Positions 15,168-21,335 of a stretch of DNA of 21,335 nucleotides are shown here, piece by piece. The DNA is from DATKCA01 sp035544675 (GTDB taxonomy: Bacteria > Acidobacteriota > Thermoanaerobaculia > Gp7-AA8). The stretch covers positions 1-21,335 of the forward strand of contig DATKCA010000169.1 of assembly GCA_035544675.1 (NCBI GenBank), in the 5' to 3' direction. The translations under genes and the position numbers were made by a program. The stretch's first letter is position 1. Each line of letters starts with the position of its first letter. The notes under the pieces were generated by a model. The model saw only the letters and a program-made list of their open reading frames with translations. It was not told the DNA's origin and searched no databases.

Positions 15168-15590
15168 ATGGCCATGACAGCTGGCAGCTTCGGCTCAGTC
15201 AAATCCGAGATCAACATCACGCCACTGGTCGATGTGGTCCTCGTGCTGCTCATCATCTTCATGGTGGCCACACCGATCCTGCAGATGGGACTCGACGTGG
15301 AAGTGCCTCCCAAAGTCGAATTGACCGCCCCGCAGCCCGAGACGGAGCAGAACCAGCTCGTCATCATCGTCAAACAGGACGGGATCTACCTGAACGCCCA
15401 GAAGATGGCCACGCTGAAGGACCTGCGCGATGCGGTCGCCCCGCAGATGATCTCGCGGCCGCCCGCCGAGCGCGTGGTGTTCATCAACGCCGAGGACGGG
15501 CTCGCTTTCGAGTCGGCGGTGCTGGCGATGGATACCGCCCACGCCGCGGGCGCACAGAAGGTCGGATTCCTCACGGATCCGCCCAAGTAA
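15168..15590 (+). CDS. exbD: ExbD/TolR-family protein (second copy)
   Basis: The protein has 140 residues and starts 3 bp after the first exbD; a second ATG two codons later (15174) is also possible. The membrane helix holds D22 in INITPLVDVVLVLLIIFM, almost identical to the first copy, while the periplasmic part (VIIVKQDGIYLNAQ, VFINAEDGLAFE) has diverged. Two ExbD copies per ExbB suggest a mixed dimer in the motor. The heptamer hairpin begins 5 bp after the stop. Confidence 0.93.
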   Translation: MAMTAGSFGSVKSEINITPLVDVVLVLLIIFMVATPILQMGLDVEVPPKVELTAPQPETEQNQLVIIVKQDGIYLNAQKMATLKDLRDAVAPQMISRPPAERVVFINAEDGLAFESAVLAMDTAHAAGAQKVGFLTDPPK

Positions 15591-15594
15591 AACT

Positions 15595-15690
15595 TTAGTC
15601 CTTAGTCCTTAGGAGGCCGCCGCACCCTCGCGGTCCGTTCTCCTAACGACTAAGGACTAAGGACAAAGGACTAAGGACTAACGACTATGG
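15595..15690. repeat. Heptamer array as inverted arms (TTAGTCC / ACTAAGG)
   Basis: The left arm has two TTAGTCC units plus a partial one (15595-15613). The right arm has six in-phase heptamers at 15649-15690: ACTAAGG twice, ACAAAGG, ACTAAGG, ACTAACG and ACTATGG. Positions 15598-15612 are the exact reverse complement of 15650-15664, a 15-bp stem with a 37-nt loop. It separates the exbD gene (+) from the 3' end of tRNA-Sec (-) and could end both transcripts. Confidence 0.9.
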
Positions 15691-15698
15691 CCTAGGAA

Positions 15699-15796
15699 TG
15701 GCGGAGGCGTGTCGGAATCGAACCAACCCTTCGACGCTTCCGCGCCGAAACAACGGTTTTGAAGACCGCGGAGGCCACCAGACCTCATTCGCCTCC
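15699..15796 (-). tRNA. selC: tRNA-Sec (anticodon UCA)
   Basis: The tRNA is 98 nt with an encoded CCA (15701-15699). Acceptor arms GGAGGCG and CGCCTCC pair over 7 bp, and the eighth position reads A-A. The D-arm is a 6-bp stem GAGGTC/GGCCTC with a 4-nt loop, a hallmark of bacterial tRNA-Sec. The anticodon loop CTTCAAA (UCA at 15762-15760) is closed by GCGGT/ACCGT. The long variable arm is an 8-bp stem TTCGGCGC/GCGTCGAA with a GGAA loop, and the T-arm is GTTGG/CCGAC around TTCGATT. It delivers selenocysteine at UGA codons, such as that of the ArsC-like gene 4 kb away. No selA, selB or selD is visible in the window. Confidence 0.96.
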
Positions 15797-15825
15797 ATCC
15801 GGTGAGCGGCGTGGAGAACAGCGTC

Positions 15826-15847
15826 CCGCCATTCTGAATTCTGGCGG
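15826..15847. promoter_or_regulatory. Interrupted palindrome between divergent selC and prepilin peptidase gene
   Basis: CCGCCA (15826-15831) and TGGCGG (15842-15847) flank TTCTGAATTC, giving a 22-bp interrupted palindrome. It lies 30 bp upstream of tRNA-Sec (-) and 22 bp upstream of the GTG of the peptidase gene (+). It could be an operator or part of either promoter; no -35/-10 pair is convincing. Confidence 0.35.
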
Positions 15848-15868
15848 TTTCCCTCATACTCGCCCCGC

Positions 15869-16672
15869 GTGGAGTTCCTCATTGCCGCCACGGCGTTCGC
15901 GCTCGGTGCCATCGTCGGCAGCTTTCTGAACGTCGTCATCCACCGCTATCCGCGCGAAGAGTCGATCGTCTTTCCGGCCAGTCACTGCGCGAGCTGCCAG
16001 ACCGCGATCAAGCCGTACGACAATGTTCCCATCCTCAGTTACCTCTGGCTGCGGGGCCGCTGTCGTCACTGCCGCGAGCCGTTCTCGATCCGCTACCCGC
16101 TCGTCGAGCTTGCCAACGCCCTGTTCTACCTGGCCATCTTCCAGCGTACCGGCCCCTCGGTGTTCTTCCTGCCGATCGCCGCGATCGTCTCCATGCTGAT
16201 CGTGCTCATCTACATCGACGCGGAGATCCAGATCCTCCCGGATGTCATCACCTATCCGGCCATCGCCCTCGGCCTCGGAACCGCTTCCCTGGGAGCGGCG
16301 GCGAGCGCACCCGAGCTCTTTCTCGCCACCGGCTGGAGGCACTCGCTGATCGGCGCACTTTCCGGAGCCTGGCTGCTGACGATGCTGATCCTCGTCTACT
16401 GGCTCATCCGGCGGATCGAAGGGATGGGCTGGGGCGACGTGAAAATGCTGGCCATGATCGGCGCGCTGATGGGGCTGGAAGGCGTCCCGGCGGTGCTGCT
16501 CCTGGCATCTGTGGCCGGGGCGGCCATCGGGATCCCGCTGGCACTGCGCCACGAGAAGGGCATGCAGGTGGCCCTTCCCTTCGGCGTGTTTCTCGGCATC
16601 GCCACCTTGGGCGTGCTTTTCTTTGGCCATACACTGTTCTCACTGTGGGTGCGGCTCGTTCTCCTTCGCTGA
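15869..16672 (+). CDS. pilD: Prepilin peptidase / N-methyltransferase (type IV pilus or type II secretion)
   Basis: The protein has 267 residues and a GTG start at 15869 without a clear Shine-Dalgarno sequence. The N-terminal half has GSFLNVVIHR and the zinc-binding Cys pairs C40/C43 and C65/C68 (CASC, CRHC), which mark the bifunctional form with methyltransferase domain. The catalytic aspartates are D117 (YIDAEIQILPD) and D190 (GWGDVKM). There are about eight membrane helices. It cleaves the G|F or G|Y leader of pseudopilins and methylates the new N-terminus. Three substrates are encoded 2 kb downstream (18614 onward). Its end overlaps the sensor kinase start by 28 bp, so the two are probably co-expressed. 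Confidence 0.95.
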   Translation: MEFLIAATAFALGAIVGSFLNVVIHRYPREESIVFPASHCASCQTAIKPYDNVPILSYLWLRGRCRHCREPFSIRYPLVELANALFYLAIFQRTGPSVFFLPIAAIVSMLIVLIYIDAEIQILPDVITYPAIALGLGTASLGAAASAPELFLATGWRHSLIGALSGAWLLTMLILVYWLIRRIEGMGWGDVKMLAMIGALMGLEGVPAVLLLASVAGAAIGIPLALRHEKGMQVALPFGVFLGIATLGVLFFGHTLFSLWVRLVLLR

Positions 16673-18345
16673 CCAAGCTCAGCTTCCGAAGAGACGTACG
16701 GCTGTTCCTCACGCTTCTGGTCGGCCTGCTGGTGGTGCTCATCGTCGTTCTGCTCCTGGTCCTGGGCCGGACCTCGTCGTTTGCGGCCGAGAGCACGATG
16801 CGGCACCGTCTGATGACGGCCGAGGCGGCGGCCGACGCGCTCGTGCCGCAGGGCTCTGATGAGCTGCCGGCCGGCCTGGTCGAGAGCAGGCTGGTGCAGA
16901 TCCGCACGCGCTACGGAGTGGAGGCCGTCTCGTTCCGGTCGGTGGATGGGCGGGTGACGACGTCGGGCATGACGGAGGGACTGGCGCCGGCGGAACGGCG
17001 CTTGCGGGGCGGCACGCTGACGCTCTACTTCGACGATACCCGCCTCATGGCCACGCGGCGATCTTACGTGCTCGTCGGGATCATCTGCGCCGCGGCCACG
17101 ATCGCCGGCGCGTTTCTGCTGGCGATGTATCTGCCGAAGATCACCCGGCCGGTCGAGCTGATGCTGGACCAGGCCCGGGAGGCCGGCGCGAAGCAGTCGC
17201 ATGAGGACGACACGGAGTTCGTGGTCGACACCTTCCGCCGATCGGTTGCCGTTCTGAAGTCGCAGGAGGAGGAGCTCCGCCGGCTGCACGCACTGCAGAA
17301 GAGCCGCGCGGATGATCTGGAGCGGGTCACGGCCGCGCTGACGCGCAGCCTGACGTCAGGGTTCGTCGCCATCGATCGCGGAGGGCTGCTCGTCGACGCG
17401 AATGCGGCGGCGCGCGAGATCGCCGGCCTCAGCGACGCGTCGGTGCAGGGGCAGCCGATCGAGCAGGTGTTCGGCCAAAATGCCTTCTCCACCCTCCTCC
17501 GCGACGCGCTCGAGCGGCGGACCGCCCTGAGCCGAACGGAAGCGCATGTCGCCTTCGGGGAAGAGAAGCGGCTGATCGGACTGACCACCGTCCCGCTGCT
17601 CAACGAGGAACAGCAGTTTCTGGGGATGCTCGCCCTCTTCACCGACCTCACACCGATCCGCCAGCTCGAAACGCGCGTCCGCGAAATGCAGAACCTGGCC
17701 GACCTGGGGGAGATCGCCGCGGGGATCGCCCACGAGTTCCGCAACTCGCTCTCCACGATCCTCGGCTACCTGCGCCTGTCGCGAAAGGCGGCCGCCCAGC
17801 CGGCGACGATCGACGCGATCGAAAAGGCCGAGCGCGAGGCGGCCGGCCTCTCCGCCGCGGTCGACGGCCTCCTGTCCTTCGCCAAGCCGATGAAGCTCGA
17901 CGCCAAGCCGGTCGATCTGTTCGAGCTGGCCTGCTCCGTGGCCGAGCGGCTGGCCGTGGGAAGCGGCGTCGACGTGCACTGCGAGGGCCAGGCCGCGATC
18001 ATCGAAGGCGATCCCGTGCTGCTCGATCGCGCGGTGGAGAATGTGGTGCGCAATGCGGTCGACTCGGTGCGGCGGAAGGGCGCCGGCGGCGCCGTCGACG
18101 TGCGCGTGACCGCGCATCCGGTGATCGCGATCGAGGTCGAGGACAGCGGCGTGGGAGTCGATCCGTCCGAGGTGGCCTCGTTCTTTCTGCCATTCCGGTC
18201 GGGCACGCCGGGCGGACACGGGCTCGGTCTCTCTCTGGCCAGGAAGATCGTGCTGCTGCACGGCGGAACGATCCGCCTGACCGGTGAGCCGGGCCGCGGA
18301 GCCACGGCGATCATCGAGTTTCCGGGCCTGTCATCCCGAGCGTGA
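16645..18345 (+). CDS. NtrB-like membrane sensor histidine kinase with PAS domain
   Basis: The protein has 566 residues from a GTG inside the end of the peptidase gene; later non-ATG starts are possible. There are two membrane helices, about 18-41 and 139-163, around a periplasmic sensor of about 97 residues. A linker with coiled-coil character (about 170-230) follows, then a PAS domain (about 232-338) and a HisKA segment with H363 (AGIAHEFRNSLSTILGY). The ATPase domain has the N box N470 (NVVRNAVDSV), G1 box D500 (EDSGVG) and G2 box (GGHGLGLS, 523-530). The layout is that of kinases paired with NtrC-type, sigma-54-dependent regulators, such as PilS of PilS/PilR. No NtrC-type regulator is in the window. 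The final codons (LSSRA and stop) come from the GTCATCCCGAG repeat at 18329. Confidence 0.92.
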   Translation: MGAARSPSLTKLSFRRDVRLFLTLLVGLLVVLIVVLLLVLGRTSSFAAESTMRHRLMTAEAAADALVPQGSDELPAGLVESRLVQIRTRYGVEAVSFRSVDGRVTTSGMTEGLAPAERRLRGGTLTLYFDDTRLMATRRSYVLVGIICAAATIAGAFLLAMYLPKITRPVELMLDQAREAGAKQSHEDDTEFVVDTFRRSVAVLKSQEEELRRLHALQKSRADDLERVTAALTRSLTSGFVAIDRGGLLVDANAAAREIAGLSDASVQGQPIEQVFGQNAFSTLLRDALERRTALSRTEAHVAFGEEKRLIGLTTVPLLNEEQQFLGMLALFTDLTPIRQLETRVREMQNLADLGEIAAGIAHEFRNSLSTILGYLRLSRKAAAQPATIDAIEKAEREAAGLSAAVDGLLSFAKPMKLDAKPVDLFELACSVAERLAVGSGVDVHCEGQAAIIEGDPVLLDRAVENVVRNAVDSVRRKGAGGAVDVRVTAHPVIAIEVEDSGVGVDPSEVASFFLPFRSGTPGGHGLGLSLARKIVLLHGGTIRLTGEPGRGATAIIEFPGLSSRA

Positions 18346-18380
18346 GCATGTCATCCCGAGCGTGAGCGAGGGATCTGGGG
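18329..18380. repeat. Dispersed GTCATCCCGAG element, tandem partial duplication
   Basis: TGTCATCCCGAGCGTGAGC occurs at 18329-18347 and again at 18349-18367. The second copy continues into GAGGGATCTGGGG, the usual tail of this widely dispersed intergenic motif. The first copy supplies the last codons and stop of the sensor kinase. A diverged, inverted relative is at 1664-1716. Confidence 0.85.
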
Positions 18381-18394
18381 GACGGGTGGCGTGA

Positions 18395-18450
18395 GGCTCG
18401 GGGCTCGGGCCTCCGGGCCCGGGCCTCCGGGCTCCGGGCTCCGGGCCCCA
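18395..18450. repeat. Tandem heptamer array, eight GGCTCCG-type units
   Basis: Eight 7-nt units run in phase: GGCTCGG twice, GCCTCCG, GGCCCGG, GCCTCCG, GGCTCCG twice, GGCCCCA. The units are more diverged than in the other arrays but the period is unbroken. They lie between the kinase and the pseudopilin operon. Confidence 0.85.
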
Positions 18451-18467
18451 GGAACATCTCACAGCCG

Positions 18468-18563
18468 GGGCGTAGCGCCTGGTACTTTCCGTAACAGTGT
18501 GGGTCGCAATGGCGGCGGATCTCGCCGATGACCCATCAGCCTAACTCATTCCCTGTGAATGAG
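18468..18563 (+). promoter_or_regulatory. Structured leader candidate upstream of the pseudopilin genes
   Basis: Three hairpins can be drawn in series. The first is GGCG-TAG-CGCC at 18469-18479. The second is a two-part stem: TGGGTC (18500-18505) with GACCCA (18530-18535), an internal loop GCAAT/GAT, and an inner GGCG (18511-18514) with CGCC (18523-18526). The third is CTCATTC (18545-18551) with GAATGAG (18557-18563) around a 5-nt loop. The GGGTCGCAAT segment recalls, but does not match, the c-di-GMP-I riboswitch core. No ORF explains this stretch. Confidence 0.35.
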
Positions 18564-18613
18564 ATCAGTACGAATTCAACCGTATGGCACCCCGGGTGCT
18601 CTTGGAGGTCATC

Positions 18614-19165
18614 ATGTTCAAGCGCCGACACTCTCTCGCCCGTGGTTACTCGCTCATGGAGCTGCTCGTCGTGGTGGCGATCATCGGGACCATGTCGCTG
18701 GTCTCAGTGCCCGCCTTCATGAAGTTCTACTGGAGCAACAAGATGAAGACGTCGCTGCGCCAGTTCACGTCGGAAGTGCGCAGCGCGCGGCAGCGGGCCA
18801 TCACGGAGAACCACCCGACGATGCTGAGCTACGAGATCGGGACCACCAAGCGCCAGTTCCAGTCGTACAACGGCACGGTCCAGTCGGACGGCACCGTGCA
18901 GTGGGCCGTGGTGACCACTCCGATGAAGATCATGGAAGACATCGTCTACTTCGCGCGCCCGGCGGACTGCGTGTTCGGGAACGACATCGAGATGGCGGAC
19001 ACGCCGGGCTGGAACGACATCATCTTCCGCTCGAACGGAACGATTCAGAACGTTCCTGCGCCGCCGTGCGCTGCCGGCAAGGTCACGCTCCGAACGGACT
19101 ACAAGGTGCCGCGCCCCAGCGTCACCGTGGACGTGTTCAACACCGGCCGGCTCAAGGCGAACTGA
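18614..19165 (+). CDS. Type IV pseudopilin, GspH/FimT-like
   Basis: The protein has 183 residues. The ATG at 18614 is preferred to the in-frame ATG at 18584 because TTGGAGG lies 5 nt upstream and because it gives a normal short basic leader. The class III signal is RG|YSLMELLVVVAIIG with cleavage after G11 and E16 at mature position +5. One hydrophobic helix (12-33) is followed by a globular domain containing C119 and C152, a possible disulfide. It is a minor pilin or type II secretion pseudopilin, cleaved by the peptidase encoded at 15869. It is the first gene of a three-gene pseudopilin operon. Confidence 0.9.
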   Translation: MFKRRHSLARGYSLMELLVVVAIIGTMSLVSVPAFMKFYWSNKMKTSLRQFTSEVRSARQRAITENHPTMLSYEIGTTKRQFQSYNGTVQSDGTVQWAVVTTPMKIMEDIVYFARPADCVFGNDIEMADTPGWNDIIFRSNGTIQNVPAPPCAAGKVTLRTDYKVPRPSVTVDVFNTGRLKAN

Positions 19166-19178
19166 CGAGGAAATGACG

Positions 19179-19814
19179 ATGAGAAACCCGATCGCAGCCA
19201 CGGCAGACCTTCGCCGCAACCAGGGCGGCTTCAACCTGATCGAGATGATCATAGCCACGGCCATTCTGGGCACGGTGGCCCTGTCCGTCGCTTCTCTCTT
19301 CATGATGGGCCGTCGAAACGTGTACTCCGGCAAGGAAATGACGGCGGCGGTTTCGATGGCCACGCGCGTCTCCGAGGATCTGTCGGGGATGACTCTGGAC
19401 GAGGTTTATACGGCGTTCGGCATCGCCAAGAGCGACACGGCCATCAGCGGCGGAACCTACGACGTGACCGTGGACAACACCGCACCGAAGAGGAACCTCG
19501 AATTCAACACATACACGGGAAGCATCATCCGGCGGACGACCGACACGCTGGTGACCACGGCCGGAGGCAATGACACAGGCCGGTTCCTGACGCGGTGGAA
19601 AGACGAGATGGATCTGAACCTGCGGTTCGCCAATGGAACGGTGAACCTGGTGATCACGCCGCGGAACAGGAACCCGCTGACGGCAGCATCGATCACGCTG
19701 AACAACGCCACGGTCGTCCGCATCCGCACGCTGGTGCGCTGGACGGAAGACAACAGGCCGCGCCAGCTGATCGTCGACACACTGAAAACGAACCGGCCCA
19801 ATCCGCCGGACTAG
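19179..19814 (+). CDS. Type IV pseudopilin, PilV/GspI-like
   Basis: The protein has 211 residues. The ATG at 19179 is preferred over the one at 19173 because GAGGA (19167-19171) is 7 nt from the former and only 1 nt from the latter. The signal is GG|FNLIEMIIATAILG, cleaved after G17, with E22 at +5. The globular part has no Cys and many Thr and Asn (VTVDNTAPKRNLEFNTY, NLVITPRNRNPL). It lies 13 bp after the previous pseudopilin and 15 bp before the next. Confidence 0.88.
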   Translation: MRNPIAATADLRRNQGGFNLIEMIIATAILGTVALSVASLFMMGRRNVYSGKEMTAAVSMATRVSEDLSGMTLDEVYTAFGIAKSDTAISGGTYDVTVDNTAPKRNLEFNTYTGSIIRRTTDTLVTTAGGNDTGRFLTRWKDEMDLNLRFANGTVNLVITPRNRNPLTAASITLNNATVVRIRTLVRWTEDNRPRQLIVDTLKTNRPNPPD

Positions 19815-19829
19815 TCTGGAGAAATCGAC

Positions 19830-21335
19830 ATGTCTCGTCCCATGAGCTTCCAACGCGGTTTCACGCTCGCCGAGATCCTGGTGGCCCTGGCGATCTTTGC
19901 GCTGATCTTCATCGCCGCGCTGACGATGTACGACCAGAGCAATCAGATCTTCAAACGCGGCGTGGAGTCGGCGGAAACGCAGCAGAACGTGCGCGTCAGC
20001 TTCGACAAGATGGTGGCCGATCTCCGGATGATCGGATTCGACTTCGACCGCGACGGCATTCCCACCGGCTCGACCAGTGCCGTGTGGGCAGCGTCACGCA
20101 CTTACGGCGTCGGTAACCTCGTGACCCCCATCGTGACCAACGGATTCGTCTATCGCATGACGCCGCTGGCCGGCGGCCCCTCCAGCTGCGTCAGCGGCGG
20201 CGCCCCTCCGGCGTGGCCGACGACCGTAGGCAACTTCGTCACGGACGGCACCTGCCGGTGGCAGGCCCTCCAGGGGTTGAACCAGTACCAGCAGCCCGAC
20301 GAACAGATCGAGTTCGCGCACGCCGCCGCCGTCACCATCCGCGCCAACTTCGACTACGAGCTGAACATGCCCGGCGACACCGACAACGGACGCGAGCCGG
20401 GTCTGGAAAGCGCCGAGTTCCCGGTCGTCACGACGGGGAACGACGAGATCGTGACCTACGCCCTGCGCTCGGACCGCGGGCCGAACAACGATACCGTCGC
20501 GTTCTATGCAGACGTGGACGGCCGCAAGTCGCATGGCGGCGTCGGCAGAAGGCCGGAAAACCTCGTACGCATCACCCGCGTGAACTTCGGCCAGACGACG
20601 GGAACGTTCGCCGGGCAGACGTGTACAGCGGACGATCCATGCTTCCCCGATGCTCCTTACACGCTCTATCGCTTCTCGCTGGACGAGAGCGGCAATCCCG
20701 TCGAGACGCCGCTGGCCAGCAACATCCGCAGCATGGCCTTCAAGTACTACAACAACGTGACCGGCGTTCCGGCGGCGGCGGTGCCGGCCGGGTGGGCCAC
20801 GACGACCCGTCTCACCGATGCCGGCGGCGGCCAGTTCAACCCGGACGCTCCGAATACGAACACCGCGCCGCGAAACGCCCGCGCGCTGATTCAGTCCGTC
20901 CGCGTGACCATCACCGGCATGACCGAAGCGCAGGAGCGGAACTTCACGAATCCGCTGGAGACGCAGGGACCGTTCCGTGGCTATCGCACCTACCGCCTGG
21001 AGAGCCTCGTGGTGCCGCGCAACATCGGCCGCCAGGGCATGCGCGAGATTCCGCCGAACCCGCCCGGCGCGCCCATCCTGCAGAGCGTCATCTACGGATA
21101 TTGCGGCGCGGTGAAGGTGAACTGGCTCGCTCCCATCGGCACCACCGGACAGGGACAGGTCGAGTCGTACGCCATCATGTACAACACGACCGGGAGCAAC
21201 ACCGTCTTCCCGTTCATTCGCGATGCCGGTCCCAACACGACCGGCGTCGTGACGAACCTCGATCCGACCCTCACCTACACATTCACAGTGGCGGCCGTCA
21301 ACAGCTACGGCAACCAGGTTGCGCTGATCCCGGGC
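19830..21335 (+). CDS. Type IV pseudopilin (PilW/GspJ-like) fused to a fibronectin type III-like domain, partial
   Basis: The frame is open from the ATG at 19830 to the window end, 502 residues without stop, so the gene is truncated by the window. GGAG lies 8 nt upstream. The signal is RG|FTLAEILVALAIF, cleaved after G10, with E15 at +5. The next about 390 residues include a PilW-like start (RVSFDKMVADLRMIGFDFD) and several Cys. From about residue 408 (PPNPPGAPIL) the sequence reads like FnIII: VKVNWLAP, ESYAIMYN and LDPTLTYTFTVAAVNSYG. At over 500 residues it is far longer than usual minor pilins (about 200-350). It may sit at a pilus tip and bind a surface or polymer; that is inference. Confidence 0.85.
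   Translation, partial: MSRPMSFQRGFTLAEILVALAIFALIFIAALTMYDQSNQIFKRGVESAETQQNVRVSFDKMVADLRMIGFDFDRDGIPTGSTSAVWAASRTYGVGNLVTPIVTNGFVYRMTPLAGGPSSCVSGGAPPAWPTTVGNFVTDGTCRWQALQGLNQYQQPDEQIEFAHAAAVTIRANFDYELNMPGDTDNGREPGLESAEFPVVTTGNDEIVTYALRSDRGPNNDTVAFYADVDGRKSHGGVGRRPENLVRITRVNFGQTTGTFAGQTCTADDPCFPDAPYTLYRFSLDESGNPVETPLASNIRSMAFKYYNNVTGVPAAAVPAGWATTTRLTDAGGGQFNPDAPNTNTAPRNARALIQSVRVTITGMTEAQERNFTNPLETQGPFRGYRTYRLESLVVPRNIGRQGMREIPPNPPGAPILQSVIYGYCGAVKVNWLAPIGTTGQGQVESYAIMYNTTGSNTVFPFIRDAGPNTTGVVTNLDPTLTYTFTVAAVNSYGNQVALIPG

Noticed and set aside
18468..18536. c-di-GMP-I (GEMM) riboswitch
   Set aside because: The GGGTCGCAAT segment is similar, but the conserved upstream AGGGCAAA-type segment and tetraloop receptor are not found.
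18585..18599. A second sigma-54-like match (TGGCAC-N5-GTGC) before the first pseudopilin
   Set aside because: Transcription would start at about the ATG, after the TTGGAGG ribosome-binding site, so the match is probably chance.

Overview
The window looks like a chromosome segment from a high-GC, Gram-negative-type bacterium. TonB/ExbB/ExbD, a secretion- or pilus-type prepilin system and many exported proteins support this. The mix of genes and the dispersed intergenic repeats would suit an Acidobacteriota-like genome, but that assignment is an inference from style and rests on no marker gene.

Layout. Positions 1-3802 (+) hold a possible gene tail, an exported copper-monooxygenase-like protein with a cyclophilin-like C-terminus, and an exported S9 prolyl oligopeptidase-type peptidase. 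Positions 3797-10970 (-) hold two tandem YfhO-family membrane proteins joined by an ATGA overlap and, upstream of them, an exported matrixin-like metalloprotease with four Ig-like repeats. Positions 11127-12060 (-) hold a small membrane protein, a 115-residue ArsC/Spx-fold protein read through an in-frame UGA, and a BFD-type [2Fe-2S] protein. A tRNA-Ala(GGC) with a strong terminator follows at 12410-12534 (+). Positions 12630-15590 (+) carry a single-domain response regulator, then TonB, ExbB, ExbD and ExbD. A selenocysteine tRNA lies at 15699-15796 (-). Positions 15869 to the end (+) carry a prepilin peptidase, an NtrB-like sensor kinase and three pseudopilins. The last pseudopilin runs off the window and ends in a fibronectin type III-like domain.

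Main discovery. The gene at 11441-11788 (-) is cut after 13 codons by ordinary ORF calling. Read through the UGA it gives a complete ArsC/Spx-family protein. The UGA replaces exactly the catalytic Cys of the CxxC motif (UTSC). A bacterial SECIS-like hairpin lies 29 nt downstream, and the gene is coupled to the BFD ferredoxin by an ATGA overlap. The same window carries tRNA-Sec(UCA), so the organism has at least one part of the decoding machinery. The two observations support each other.

Second theme. Between about 11.4 and 18.5 kb the intergenic spaces hold several tandem arrays with strict 7-nt periodicity but different unit sequences. Two of them, 77 bp each, face each other as inverted copies around a hexamer tract. 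Repeats also reach into genes: they supply the last codons or the stop of a YfhO protein, the sensor kinase and the selenoprotein.
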